Shown piece after piece: positions 33,344-44,000 of a stretch of 64,000 nt of DNA. The notes beneath the pieces are model-generated. The model had not been told where the DNA came from. It saw only the letters and a program-made list of their open reading frames with translations, and ran no database searches. A program made the translations under genes and the position numbers. Every line of letters begins with the position of its first letter. Position 1 is the first letter of the stretch. The DNA is from an uncultured Collinsella sp. (lineage in GTDB: Bacteria > Actinomycetota > Coriobacteriia > Coriobacteriales > Coriobacteriaceae). Location of the stretch: contig CAAELE010000001.1 of NCBI GenBank assembly GCA_900756765.1, forward strand, positions 1 through 64,000, read 5' to 3'.

Positions 33344-33373
33344 AAGGGCCCCGGGTGTTGCCCCGGGGCCCTT
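33344..33373 (-). terminator. Hairpin between grpE and dnaJ
   Basis: Minus-strand stem AAGGGCCCCGGGG / CCCGGGGCCCTT with a loop of about 5 bases and a weak TTTCT run, inside the operon. It likely lowers expression of dnaJ-hspR relative to dnaK-grpE or protects the processed dnaK-grpE message. Confidence 0.7.
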
Positions 33374-33378
33374 CTCAA

Positions 33379-34221
33379 TTACTCCTCGGTGCTCTCGGCC
33401 GTATCGGCCGCGGCATCCTCGGGCGCCGCTTCGGGCTCCGGTGCGGGGCGCTTCTCGCCACCGTAGGTCACCGTCACCATCGCGGAGCGCAGGATGCGGT
33501 CCGCCATGCGGTAGCCCTTCTGGTACACGTCGTTGACGGTCTCGTCGTACTGCGATGCGTCCTCGACACGCCCCACGGCCTGGTGCTCGAGCGGATCGAA
33601 CGCCTCGCCCTTGGGGTCGATGGGCTCAACGCCCTCGTGCGCAAACACATCGAGCAGCTTGGCATGCACCGCGTCAACGCCGTCGACGAACTGCTTAAAG
33701 TCGTCGGAAAGCTCCTGGCTGCGGGCATGGTCGATCGCGCGCTCGATATCGTCGACCACCGGCAGCAGCGCAGTGACGAGCTTCTCGGTCGCGCGCTCGC
33801 GCTCGGCGATGCGCTCGTTGGCTGTGCGGCGACGGAAGTTCTCCCAGTCGGCCTGCAGGCGGGCGGTGCGCTCGGTGGCGTCCTTTGCCTTATCCTCGGC
33901 GGCCTTCTGAGCCTCTGCCGCAGCATCGAGCTCATGGCGCACGTCGGCAAGCTCCTTTTGGGCCTGCTCGAACTTGAGCTTAAAGTCGTTGTCGGCGGCT
34001 TCCTCACCGGCGCGGATAGCGGCTTCCACCATCTCGTCCTCGGTCATCGTCGCCTCCTTGTTGGAATCCTCTACCTGGTTCTCGACAGCCTCGGCGGCCG
34101 CGGCCTCGTTGGCCTCGGTATCGTCGACGGCCTCTACGGGAATCTTCACGTCCTTCTCCTCAGAGTCAACGGGGGCGGCGCCAGCGGCAGCCGCCTCCGT
34201 GCGAGCTTTACGGGCGGACAT
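33379..34221 (-). CDS. grpE: GrpE nucleotide exchange factor
   Basis: 280 aa, longer than usual (about 180-200) because of a ~90-residue acidic Ala/Glu-rich N-terminal extension. The coiled coil (about 95-160, FKLKFEQAQKELADVRHEL) and the dimer/beta-wing core with RLQADWENFRRR and GVEPIDPKGEAFDP are canonical. It releases ADP from DnaK. The start codon is 2 bases after the dnaK stop. Another acidic tail (PEPEAAPEDAAAD) ends the protein. Confidence 0.95.
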   Translation of the reverse strand: MSARKARTEAAAAGAAPVDSEEKDVKIPVEAVDDTEANEAAAAEAVENQVEDSNKEATMTEDEMVEAAIRAGEEAADNDFKLKFEQAQKELADVRHELDAAAEAQKAAEDKAKDATERTARLQADWENFRRRTANERIAERERATEKLVTALLPVVDDIERAIDHARSQELSDDFKQFVDGVDAVHAKLLDVFAHEGVEPIDPKGEAFDPLEHQAVGRVEDASQYDETVNDVYQKGYRMADRILRSAMVTVTYGGEKRPAPEPEAAPEDAAADTAESTEE

Positions 34222-34223
34222 GA

Positions 34224-36116
<1,893 letters not shown>

Positions 36117-36225
36117 TAGAAATTCCCTCTCTCTTTTGCGTTCGCGCCGCCTCGACGGTCTGTCGCGCGGCGCTTCGGCTTGTCTTTCAGGATGTAGTGT
36201 ATCCCCTTATGGGCCGGAATATACA

Positions 36226-36252
36226 AAATCTAAGTCAATTCATATAAGATTT
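36226..36252 (-). promoter_or_regulatory. Heat-shock operator/promoter of the dnaK operon
   Basis: AAATCTAAGTC-N5-ATATAAGATTT, arms identical to those at 27000-27026 upstream of clpB. On the minus strand a TTGACT hexamer and TGTATATT follow within and just past the dyad, so a bound repressor would cover the promoter. Additional TTTGAGA...CTCTCAG sequence at about 36262-36282 is a loose relative of the HspR HAIR site. Confidence 0.68.
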
Positions 36253-36361
36253 CTTATCTCTGAGAGTTTAGGTTCTCAAATGCGCAGGTAGATGCACTGT
36301 TTGAGTTCTGGGCAAATCTATCGAGTTCTATGTAGAGATGGCTGAGGTTTGGGTCTGGAAC

Positions 36362-36405
36362 TGTGTCCCGTTTTGGACGTGGATTACGGGATGCGGTTTC
36401 CGCAA
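36362..36405. repeat. Palindromic repeat, family E (CATCCCGTTTTGGA), single degenerate copy
   Basis: TGTCCCGTTTTGGACGTGGA followed by TTACGGGATGCGGTTTCCGC, a degenerate version of the units at 58059-58235. It lies in the 508-bp gap between dnaK and the ferredoxin gene; apart from the operator and this repeat I see nothing definite there. Confidence 0.6.
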
Positions 36406-36625
36406 GCGCGCTCAATCGCCCCTTATTTCAAGTCACCTATAGCTAACATTTGCGCAGCTCAACGGCCTCACCTGCATGTTTTTTAGTAAGCCGCGGCATA
36501 CTCGGCGAACGGTATGAAGATGCCGGTCAGAGGGTATTGCAAACGGTCGCTCCCGTGGTATGTTTTTGCCCGAATCAAACCGACGCGCATCGCCTGTAGC
36601 GTCGGTCAACAGAGAGGAAACTACC

Positions 36626-36811
36626 ATGGCTCATCCCGTAATTGATGCCGACGAGTGCATCGCTTGTGGCGTTTGCGTCGACTCCTGCCCCGCTGGCGTT
36701 CTGGAGCTCCAGGACGTCGCTACCGTCGCTGACGAGGATTCCTGCGTCGCCTGTGGCGCTTGCCAGGACGCTTGCCCCGCCGGCGCGATCACCGAGATCG
36801 TCGAGGAGTAA
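36626..36811 (+). CDS. 2[4Fe-4S] ferredoxin
   Basis: 61 aa starting MAHPVIDADECIACG with AGAGAGGAAA upstream. Two CxxCxxCxxxCP motifs (CIACGVCVDSCP and CVACGACQDACP) bind two [4Fe-4S] clusters as in clostridial ferredoxins. A low-potential electron carrier for anaerobic redox enzymes such as pyruvate:ferredoxin oxidoreductase; its partner here is unknown. Own promoter in the preceding gap, strong terminator after. Confidence 0.95.
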   Translation: MAHPVIDADECIACGVCVDSCPAGVLELQDVATVADEDSCVACGACQDACPAGAITEIVEE

Positions 36812-36852
36812 CAACTCCCCCACTTGCACACTCACAAGTACACCGTGCACAA

Positions 36853-36890
36853 AAAAGGAGGCCTCCGCATCGCCGCGGAGGCCTCCTTTT
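36853..36890. terminator. Bidirectional terminator between ferredoxin and niaR
   Basis: Perfect 16-bp stem AAAAGGAGGCCTCCGC / GCGGAGGCCTCCTTTT with a 6-base loop; A-run on one side and T-run on the other, so it can serve both convergent transcripts. Confidence 0.93.
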
Positions 36891-36903
36891 GCATTCGTCG
36901 TTA

Positions 36904-37449
36904 CTAGGACAGATCATCTTCGTAGGGCATGAGGTCTGCCAAGTAGCCTTTCTCCTTGAGCATGGTCTCGATCTCGTCGAGAGTTTGCTCGTCTTCTGCC
37001 GCAATGCGATGGAAGTGATAGCCGCTGGTCACCGTCAGCAGCGGAAAGCTCTTGCCGCTCTCGATATCGTGCAGGTAGCGCTCAACATCGCGACGATTGC
37101 GGATGTCCAGGTCGGCCGTGATCTTGCCGTACACGCGGTGGTTGACGATCACGTTGAGCACGGCACCGCCCGCGTCGACGATGCTCGTGAGCTCATCGCC
37201 CGCCTGTTCCACGCCATGGCGTACCTTGACCAGACGCGTGGGCACAGCCGGGCTGCTCGGCGCCTCCTGTAGTACATAGCCGCGATTGGTGGCGACGATA
37301 TCGTGCCCGTCGGCGCGCAGCAGGGCGATGTCCTGCACCACGACCTGACGGCTCACGCCCACCTCGTGGGCAAGCGCACTGCCCGAGACGGGATCTTTGG
37401 CTCCCTCGAGCACGGCCAAGATGGCACGGCGACGCTCGCGGGCGTCCAT
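36904..37449 (-). CDS. niaR: NiaR (YrxA) niacin-responsive repressor
   Basis: 181 aa. Winged HTH_11 at about 5-60 (RRRAILAVLEGAKDPVSGSALAHEVGVSRQ) and a 3H domain at about 75-175 with its conserved histidines (VNHRVYG, YLHDIES, GYHFHR) that bind metal and nicotinic acid. NiaR represses NAD synthesis and niacin uptake genes. The ATG overlaps the nadC stop by one base (TAATG), so repressor is made with the enzymes it controls. Confidence 0.93.
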   Translation of the reverse strand: MDARERRRAILAVLEGAKDPVSGSALAHEVGVSRQVVVQDIALLRADGHDIVATNRGYVLQEAPSSPAVPTRLVKVRHGVEQAGDELTSIVDAGGAVLNVIVNHRVYGKITADLDIRNRRDVERYLHDIESGKSFPLLTVTSGYHFHRIAAEDEQTLDEIETMLKEKGYLADLMPYEDDLS

Positions 37450-38309
37450 TATTTACCGTCCAGCAGACGCAGGTGCTTAAGCGAGAGGTCGAGAATCGGC
37501 GCAGAGTGCGTCAGCGCCCCCGAGCTAATAAAGTCAACGCCCAGGTCGGCAAGCGCGCGGATATTGCTGGCGTCTACGTTGCCCGAGCACTCGGTCTTGG
37601 CACGACCGGCGATAAATTCAATCGCGGCAGCCATATCGTCGTGGGTCATGTTGTCGAACATGATGATGTCGGCGCCGGCCTCCACAGCCTCGCGCACCAT
37701 GTCCAGGTTCTCGCACTCGATCTCGACCGTCGTGGTAAACGATGCATGGGCGCGCGCCATCTCGATCGCACGCGTCACGCCACCGGCGGCATCGATGTGG
37801 TTGTCCTTGAGCATGACGGCCGTCGACAGGTTGTAACGGTGGTTGCTGCCGCCGCCGATCTCGACTGCGGCCTTCTCGAAGACGCGCATTCCCGGCGTGG
37901 TCTTGCGCGTGTCGACAAGCACGGTCTTGGTGCCCTCGAGCGCAGCCGCCATCCGATGCGTGTAAGTGGCGATGCCGCTCATGCGCTGCAGATAGTTGAG
38001 CGCCACGCGCTCGCCCGAAAGCAGCACGCGCGCGTCGCCGCGCACCTGGCCCACATGGTCGCCAGCGTGTACCTCGTCGCCGTCCGCGACATCGAACAAC
38101 ACGGAGCTCTGCGGATCCAGCAGCTCAAAGGTGCGGGCGAATACGTCCAGGCCGGCGATAATGCCGTCGGCCTTGGCGATGAGCTCAACGGTAGCGGGGC
38201 GCGCCGTGGGGCACACGCTCGCCGTACTCACGTCCTCAAACGTGATGTCCTCGCGCAGAGCCTGCAAAATCAGATCATCGACGACGAGCTTCATGGTAAT
38301 GGGATTCAT
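37449..38309 (-). CDS. nadC: Quinolinate phosphoribosyltransferase (decarboxylating)
   Basis: 286 aa. Converts quinolinate and PRPP to nicotinate mononucleotide. Family motifs seen: LNYLQRMSGIATYT, DTRKTTPGMR, GGGSNHRYNLS, KDNHI, and the late EASGNV-like CSGNVDASN and GVDFISSGALTHS. Start ATG 38309 with GGAGGAG upstream, 3 bases after nadB. Third step of the de novo NAD branch encoded here. Confidence 0.96.
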   Translation of the reverse strand: MNPITMKLVVDDLILQALREDITFEDVSTASVCPTARPATVELIAKADGIIAGLDVFARTFELLDPQSSVLFDVADGDEVHAGDHVGQVRGDARVLLSGERVALNYLQRMSGIATYTHRMAAALEGTKTVLVDTRKTTPGMRVFEKAAVEIGGGSNHRYNLSTAVMLKDNHIDAAGGVTRAIEMARAHASFTTTVEIECENLDMVREAVEAGADIIMFDNMTHDDMAAAIEFIAGRAKTECSGNVDASNIRALADLGVDFISSGALTHSAPILDLSLKHLRLLDGK

Positions 38310-38312
38310 GGT

Positions 38313-39689
38313 CTACTCCTCCACGGCCTGCGTGCCGGCGGCACGGGCCAAATCATCGATTGCAAGGGTATCGGCGCTCAGGGCGCGGTGACGCCCGTCA
38401 AGCGCGGGCTCACCGGCCTGCTCCACGGCCAGCGACTCGCCGGTGCGCATGTACCACGCGGCGCGGCGGCCCCAGACCAGCGCCTCGAGCAGGCTGTTAG
38501 AAGCCAGGCGGTTCTTGCCGTGCACGCCATTGCAGGCCGTCTCGCCGGCGGCGTAGAGCTCGGGCATCGAGGTGCGGCCGTCCTTGTCGACCCATACGCC
38601 GCCCATAAAGTAGTGCTGCGTGGGAGTGACGGGAATGGGCTCGTCCAGGATGTCGCGGCCGTCCTCCAGGCAGCGCGCGCGGATATTGGCAAAGTGCCCG
38701 GTCACCACGTCGCGCTCGACGGGGGCAAAGCTCAGCCACTCGTGCTCGGTGCCGTCCTGCTTCATCTGCTCGCGGATGGCGGCGGCGACAACGTCGCGCG
38801 GCTGCAACTCGTCGGTAAAACGCTCGCCGGCGGCATTGAGCAGAATCGCGCCCTCGCCGCGGCAGCTTTCGCTGATCAGGAACGTGCGGCCCGGCTGCGG
38901 CGAGAACAGACCCGTGGGGTGAATCTGCACGTAGTCCAGGTGCTCCATCTTAATGCCATGCTCCTGAGCGATGTAGCAGGCATCGCCCGTGAGCTGCGGG
39001 TAGTTGGTCGAATGGTCGTATACGCCGCCGATGCCGCCCGTCGCCCACAGCGTGTGGCGGGCATGGATCTTAAACGGCTCGCCGGCATGCACGCCCTCGA
39101 CGGCATTTGCCAGCTCGTCGGCGGGGCGAACCGAGTTGTCCTCGTCCACGGGAACGGCGACGACGCCGGTGCACGCCGTGGCGCCGTCACGCTCGCCCGT
39201 CAGGATGTCGGTCATGGCAACGTGTTCGAGAATCTGCACGTTGTCCAGCTTGCGGACAGCCTGGAGCAGCTTGGTCGTAATCTCCTTGCCCGTAATATCG
39301 GCATGGAAGGCGATGCGCGGGCGGCTGTGCGCGCCCTCGCGGGTAAAGTCGAGGCTGCCGTCGGCCTTGCGCTCAAAGTCCACGCCCACGGCCAGCAGGT
39401 CGTTGATGACCGAACGGCTCGAGCGAATCATGATGTCAACACTCTCGCGGCGGTTCTCGTAATGGCCGGCGTGCATGGTGTCCTCAAAGAAGGCATCGTA
39501 GTCAGAACCCTCGGGCAGTACGCAGATGCCGCCCTGCGCGAGCATCGAATCGCACTCATCGACGGCGCCCTTGGAGAGCATGATCACGCGCGTGCTCGTC
39601 GGCAGATTGAGAGCCGCATACAGGCCTGCCACGCCGCAGCCGGCAATGACGACGTCACACTCCATATCGGGGTATTGTTTGGTTTCCAC
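38313..39689 (-). CDS. nadB: L-aspartate oxidase
   Basis: 458 aa with a GTG start (reading METKQYPDMECD), supported by GGGAGAGG upstream; a downstream ATG is less well placed. FAD-binding GCGVAGLYAALN, the DSMLAQGGI and SRPRIAFHADITGKEI substrate-side motifs, and ACNGVHGKNRLASNSLLEALVWGRRA are present. It oxidises aspartate to iminoaspartate. The usual C-terminal helical domain (making ~530 aa) is missing: the protein ends soon after the FAD domain, as in short fumarate-reducing-type versions. Confidence 0.92.
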   Translation of the reverse strand: METKQYPDMECDVVIAGCGVAGLYAALNLPTSTRVIMLSKGAVDECDSMLAQGGICVLPEGSDYDAFFEDTMHAGHYENRRESVDIMIRSSRSVINDLLAVGVDFERKADGSLDFTREGAHSRPRIAFHADITGKEITTKLLQAVRKLDNVQILEHVAMTDILTGERDGATACTGVVAVPVDEDNSVRPADELANAVEGVHAGEPFKIHARHTLWATGGIGGVYDHSTNYPQLTGDACYIAQEHGIKMEHLDYVQIHPTGLFSPQPGRTFLISESCRGEGAILLNAAGERFTDELQPRDVVAAAIREQMKQDGTEHEWLSFAPVERDVVTGHFANIRARCLEDGRDILDEPIPVTPTQHYFMGGVWVDKDGRTSMPELYAAGETACNGVHGKNRLASNSLLEALVWGRRAAWYMRTGESLAVEQAGEPALDGRHRALSADTLAIDDLARAAGTQAVEE

Positions 39690-39708
39690 AGGAATCCTCT
39701 CCCTTGTA

Positions 39709-39741
39709 ATGCGGCATAAGGGACTGTCCCTCATGTCGCAT
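39709..39741. repeat. Palindrome within the nad operon
   Basis: ATGCGGCATAAGGGAC-T-GTCCCTCATGTCGCAT, 16-bp arms with two non-pairing positions, in the 55-bp gap between nadA and nadB. It could be an intraoperon hairpin that stabilises or attenuates the message. Confidence 0.7.
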
Positions 39742-39745
39742 CGTT

Positions 39746-40771
39746 CTAGCGCGCCGCGTACTCGAGCATGCGGTCGAGCGTGAGCTTGGCCTGATCGGCG
39801 GCCTCGTCCGACACGCCAATCTGCACCTCGCCCTCGCCCGTCTCCAGGCAGTGCACGAGCTTTTCGAGCGTGATGAGATCCATGTTGACGCAGGTGGGCT
39901 GCACCGCAGGGAAGTAGAACTTCTTGCCGGTGCCCTGGCAGCGGCGCTCGAGTTCGTAGAGCACGCCGCGGACCGTCACGATGATGAACTCGCTCGCGTC
40001 GGACTCCTCGGCATACTTGATGATGCCGGCAGTAGAGCCGATGTAGTCGGCCTCGGCCAGGACGTCGGCCTTGCACTCGGGGTGCGCCAGCACGAGCGCG
40101 TCGGGGTGCGCCTCCTGCGCGTCGACGATCTGCTCGACGGTGATGATGTGATGACGCGGGCAGTAGCCGTTGTTGAGGATAACGTGCTTTTGGGGCACCT
40201 GCTCGGCCACAAAGCGGCCCAGGTTCTGGTCGGGAATGAACAAGATGTGCTGCTGCGGCAGCTCGGAGACAATCTTGACGGCGTTAGAGCTGGTAACGCA
40301 CACGTCGCTCCAGCTCTTGATCTCGACCGTCGAGTTGACGTAGCACACCACGGCCAGGTCGTCGCCATACTCGGCGCGCGCCGCGTCGACCGTCTCGCGC
40401 TTGACCATGTGCGCCATGGGACAGTCCGCGCCCGGCTCGGGCAGCAGCACGGTCTTGGTGGGATTGAGCAGCTTGGCGCTCTCGCCCATAAACTCCACGC
40501 CGCACAGCACGATAGTCTGCTGCGGCAGGCTCTTGGCGAGCTTTGCCAGGTAGAAACTGTCGCCGACGTAATCGGCAACGGCTTGGACCTCGGGCGCCAC
40601 ATAATAGTGCGCCAGGATCACCGCGTCACGTTGGGTTTTTAGTTGCTGAATGGCCTCGACGAGCTCTGCTGGCACCAGTGCCGCGCGCTCCGTTGCCGTC
40701 GTTGCCGATGCCAGGCCGGCCGCGATATCGCGTGCAAGCTCCGATGCATCCATGTTCGCGCTCTGTGCCAT
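39746..40771 (-). CDS. nadA: Quinolinate synthase A
   Basis: 341 aa. Condenses iminoaspartate with dihydroxyacetone phosphate to quinolinate using one [4Fe-4S] cluster. Motifs: ILAHYYVAPEVQAVADYVGDS, the first cluster Cys in VLCGVEFMGES, further Cys in HPECKAD and QPTCVNMDLITLEKL. ATG 40771 is chosen over an adjacent TTG because GAGAGGGG is 4-5 bases upstream. First gene of nadA-nadB-nadC-niaR, behind the 40813-40856 operator. Confidence 0.96.
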   Translation of the reverse strand: MAQSANMDASELARDIAAGLASATTATERAALVPAELVEAIQQLKTQRDAVILAHYYVAPEVQAVADYVGDSFYLAKLAKSLPQQTIVLCGVEFMGESAKLLNPTKTVLLPEPGADCPMAHMVKRETVDAARAEYGDDLAVVCYVNSTVEIKSWSDVCVTSSNAVKIVSELPQQHILFIPDQNLGRFVAEQVPQKHVILNNGYCPRHHIITVEQIVDAQEAHPDALVLAHPECKADVLAEADYIGSTAGIIKYAEESDASEFIIVTVRGVLYELERRCQGTGKKFYFPAVQPTCVNMDLITLEKLVHCLETGEGEVQIGVSDEAADQAKLTLDRMLEYAAR

Positions 40772-40812
40772 CAAGGCCCCTCTCTTTTGGCGAATCTTGG
40801 GGCTTTAGTATG

Positions 40813-40856
40813 ACACCTGGGTTTACAGCTGACAAGACAGCTGTAAACCCAGGTGT
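40813..40856 (-). promoter_or_regulatory. Palindromic operator upstream of nadA (probable NiaR site)
   Basis: Perfect 19-bp arms ACACCTGGGTTTACAGCTG / CAGCTGTAAACCCAGGTGT with a 6-base ACAAGA centre, 42 bases from the nadA start. The gene at the end of this operon is the NAD repressor NiaR, so autoregulation by NiaR at this site is a direct inference. Confidence 0.78.
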
Positions 40857-40883
40857 AAAGTTGAAATAAAGATTCAATCATGC

Positions 40884-40936
40884 GGCAGGTCCATTTTCGA
40901 ACTGGCAAGCTGAGGATAGTCGAAAATGGACCTGCC
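40884..40936. repeat. 17-bp perfect inverted repeat
   Basis: GGCAGGTCCATTTTCGA / TCGAAAATGGACCTGCC with a 19-base loop, between the nad promoter and the surface-protein terminator. One copy in this window; format like the other dispersed palindromes. Confidence 0.75.
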
Positions 40937-40988
40937 ACACGATTCGAGCCGCCCGTTATATCTTGGCCCGAGAGGCAGTGGGCATAAA

Positions 40989-41020
40989 AGCGGGTCCGGA
41001 TCGCTCGATCCGGGCCCGCT
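40989..41020 (-). terminator. Terminator of the giant surface-protein gene
   Basis: Minus-strand stem AGCGGGCCCGGATCG / CGATCCGGACCCGCT (one mismatch) followed by TTTTATG. Confidence 0.85.
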
Positions 41021-41036
41021 GGGGACTGGCGCGCGG

Positions 41037-44000
41037 TTAAGCGCGACGTTTCATGGCCCACGCCAGCAGCAGAGCCGCCATGCCGGCAGCGAGCACAGCA
41101 CCAGCCATGACATACGCGCTGTCGCCGGACTCAGGCAACGTCTCCTTGCCAGCCTTCTTCTTAGGCTTGGAAGTCGTAGTCGTGGTCGTAGTAGTCGTGG
41201 TGGTCTGACCAGGAGCGGGCTTGGCAGCCTCGGCAACGGTAAAGGTCGTCTCGGCCGTGCCCGTGGTCGAAACCACACTCAGCTTGTGATCGCCCACGCC
41301 GAGCGTATTCAGGAAGCTCGCCTTAAGCGTCACGATCGTAGAACCCTCGGTGAGCACGTAGTTCTCGGCGGCGACCTCCTTGTCGTCGACCAGTACCTTC
41401 TGGAAGTACCTGAGCGGCGCGCTCGAGCGGAAGCTCAGGTCCTTGGCGACGTCGACCACCATCGTCTGACCCTTACCGTCGATGATCTCGGGCTTCAGAA
41501 TCGCAATCTCCTCGGTCTTGCCCTTCTCGCCGCAGACGGCGCACTCCTCGTGCCTCTCTCCCTTGGCCTCAACGGTCGCCGGCTTGTCGACGACCCACTC
41601 AAAGGTGTGCTCGGCCTTGTCGAGGACCTCGCCGCAGCGGCAGACATGCCAGTGATTCTTGGCGTCGTGTGCCCAGCCAGAGCCGTCGGGCTCGTGCTTG
41701 AGGACGCCCTCGACCGTCACATTCACGTCGCCCTCGACATCCTTGAGCTCATAGGCGCCCTTGGCGGAAAGCTTAACGGACGTGCCGTTGACCTTGACGG
41801 CGTAGTCCTTGCCCGCAAAGTACGCGCTGTCGATGCTCATGGTGAGCGTTGCAGTCCCGTGCCAATCGAGCTCGGTTGCCGTCGAGGTGAGCGCGTAGCC
41901 CACCTGATTGCTCGGTAGCGTCACGACCAGCTTGGGGCCGGCCGCCACGGTAACCTCGGTAGCGGAAGAGGCGTCGTAGTTGGCCTTGGCCTGGTAGCGC
42001 ACCTCATACGTACCGGCGGCAAGACCCGTAAGCTCGGCCGTGCCCTCGTCCACCGCCTGATACTCGTCAGCACCCTTGGCACGCCACTCCATCGTCTCGT
42101 CGACGCCCACGATCTTACCGTCATGCTTGCCACTCACGGTCTCGGCCTCGGCCTGGACCTTCGGTGCGTCCTGTGCGGCTTCCTTGATGGAGAACTCGCA
42201 CGTCAAGTCCTCGGTCGGCAGCGCATAGTTGCCCGCTGCCTTGCCCGTCAGCGCGGTGAGGGTCGCCGTGTAGGAAGTGCCAGCCTCGGTCTGAGAGCCC
42301 TCGACAGTCGCACCAAGGTCATCCTTGTCGATGACGTTGCCGAGCGTTGCCTCGGGGCAGTGTACCTTGCCGTCGTAGGTGAACTTAGTAGTTCCCCACT
42401 TCACAGTGAGCAAGCGTTGCTCGATGGTGAACTTGCCGTCAACAAACGTGATGTTGTAGTTTGGGTTAGCGTCCTTGGCCTGCGTCAGGTGCAGAGCATA
42501 GCCGCCGTCGCGCACATTGTCGTCATCTTCGCGCTTAATCTCAATGCCCTGAAGGCTCTCGCCCTCGACAAGCTCGCCGGATGTGATCGCCCACGTAAAC
42601 ACGGGGTCGGCCTCGCCGTACGTCTTGGAGGAGGTATCGGCTGCGACCGTGATCGCGCGCGGCTTGACCTCGAGCGTAACCTCACCCTCGGCAGTCGCAC
42701 CGTCAATCGTCACCTGGTAGGCAACGGTCAGCATGCCAACGTCGCGGATCTTGGGGGCCTCGGGGGACCAGTTCTTGCCGTCAGTGCTGTACTTTGCCGT
42801 TGCACCCTTGGGCAGACTCGTCGCATCAACCGTGTGATAGTCGCCGTCGTACTCGTCGGAGTAGCCAACGATGGCGGCAGCCGGAATCTCGACCTCGGCC
42901 AGCTTGTGACCGCAGACCTTGCACTTCTGTTGCTTGGAGCCCTTCTCGGTTGCCGTGGGGGCCTTGACGACGACCCACTCAAAGTCGTGCTTGGCCTCGT
43001 CGATCTTGTCTCCACAGGCGCACTGATGCCAATGCGTGCTGTCGTCGGAGAGCCACCCATCGTTCACGGCCTCGTGCTTGCGCACGCCCTCGACCGTGAC
43101 GACGAGGTCGCTCTCGGCGTTCTGAACGGTGAACTCACCACGCGCGTCGGGCGCCACAACGGCATTGTTGACCTTGACGGCGTAAGAGTCGTTGTCAGCA
43201 AAGTAGCCGCTCTCGATACCGACCGTGAGGGTGGTTGAACCGTGCCAGTCAAGCTCGTCCGGGCTCGCCGTGATCGTATAGCCGACCTGCTTGGCAGGCA
43301 GCGTCACGACGAGCTTGCCGCCGGCATTAACGGTAACCTCGGTGGCGGAGGAGGCATCGTGGTCACTATCGGCGCGGTAGCGCACCTCATACGTGCCGAC
43401 AGCGCGGTCCGTAATCTCAGTCACGCCATCGGGCACGCCCTGATACTCGCCAGATCCCTTGGCTCGCCACTCCATCTTAGCGTTGACGCCCGTAATCTTA
43501 CCGTCGGACTTGCCACTCACAGTCTCGGCCGTGGCCTGGACCTTCGGCGCGCCCTGGGGCGCCTTCTTGATGGAGAACTCGCACGTCAGGCCTTCGGCGG
43601 GAAGTTTGTAGTTACCCGCGTCGTCGCCCGTCAGTTCGGTAATTTTCGCCGTGTAGGTGCCGGCTTTGACCTTGGCGCCGTCGACGTACGCGGAAAGATT
43701 GTCATCGCCGACGACGTTGTGGAGCTTCGCCTGGGGGCAGTGCTCCTCGCCGTCGTAGGTGAACTCAGTAGTGGTGTCCCACGTTACGGCGAGCTCGCGC
43801 TTGCTGATCGTAAAGGTGCCATCCTTGAACGTAATCTTGTAGTTGGAGTTGGCGCCCTCAGGCTGCGTCAGGTGCAGGGCATAGCCACCGTCGCGCACGG
43901 CGTCGCAATCTTCGCGCTCAATCTCAATGCCCTGAAGACTCTCGCCCTCGACGAGCTTGCCAGAAGTGACGTCATACGTAAACTTGGGGTCGTTCTCACC

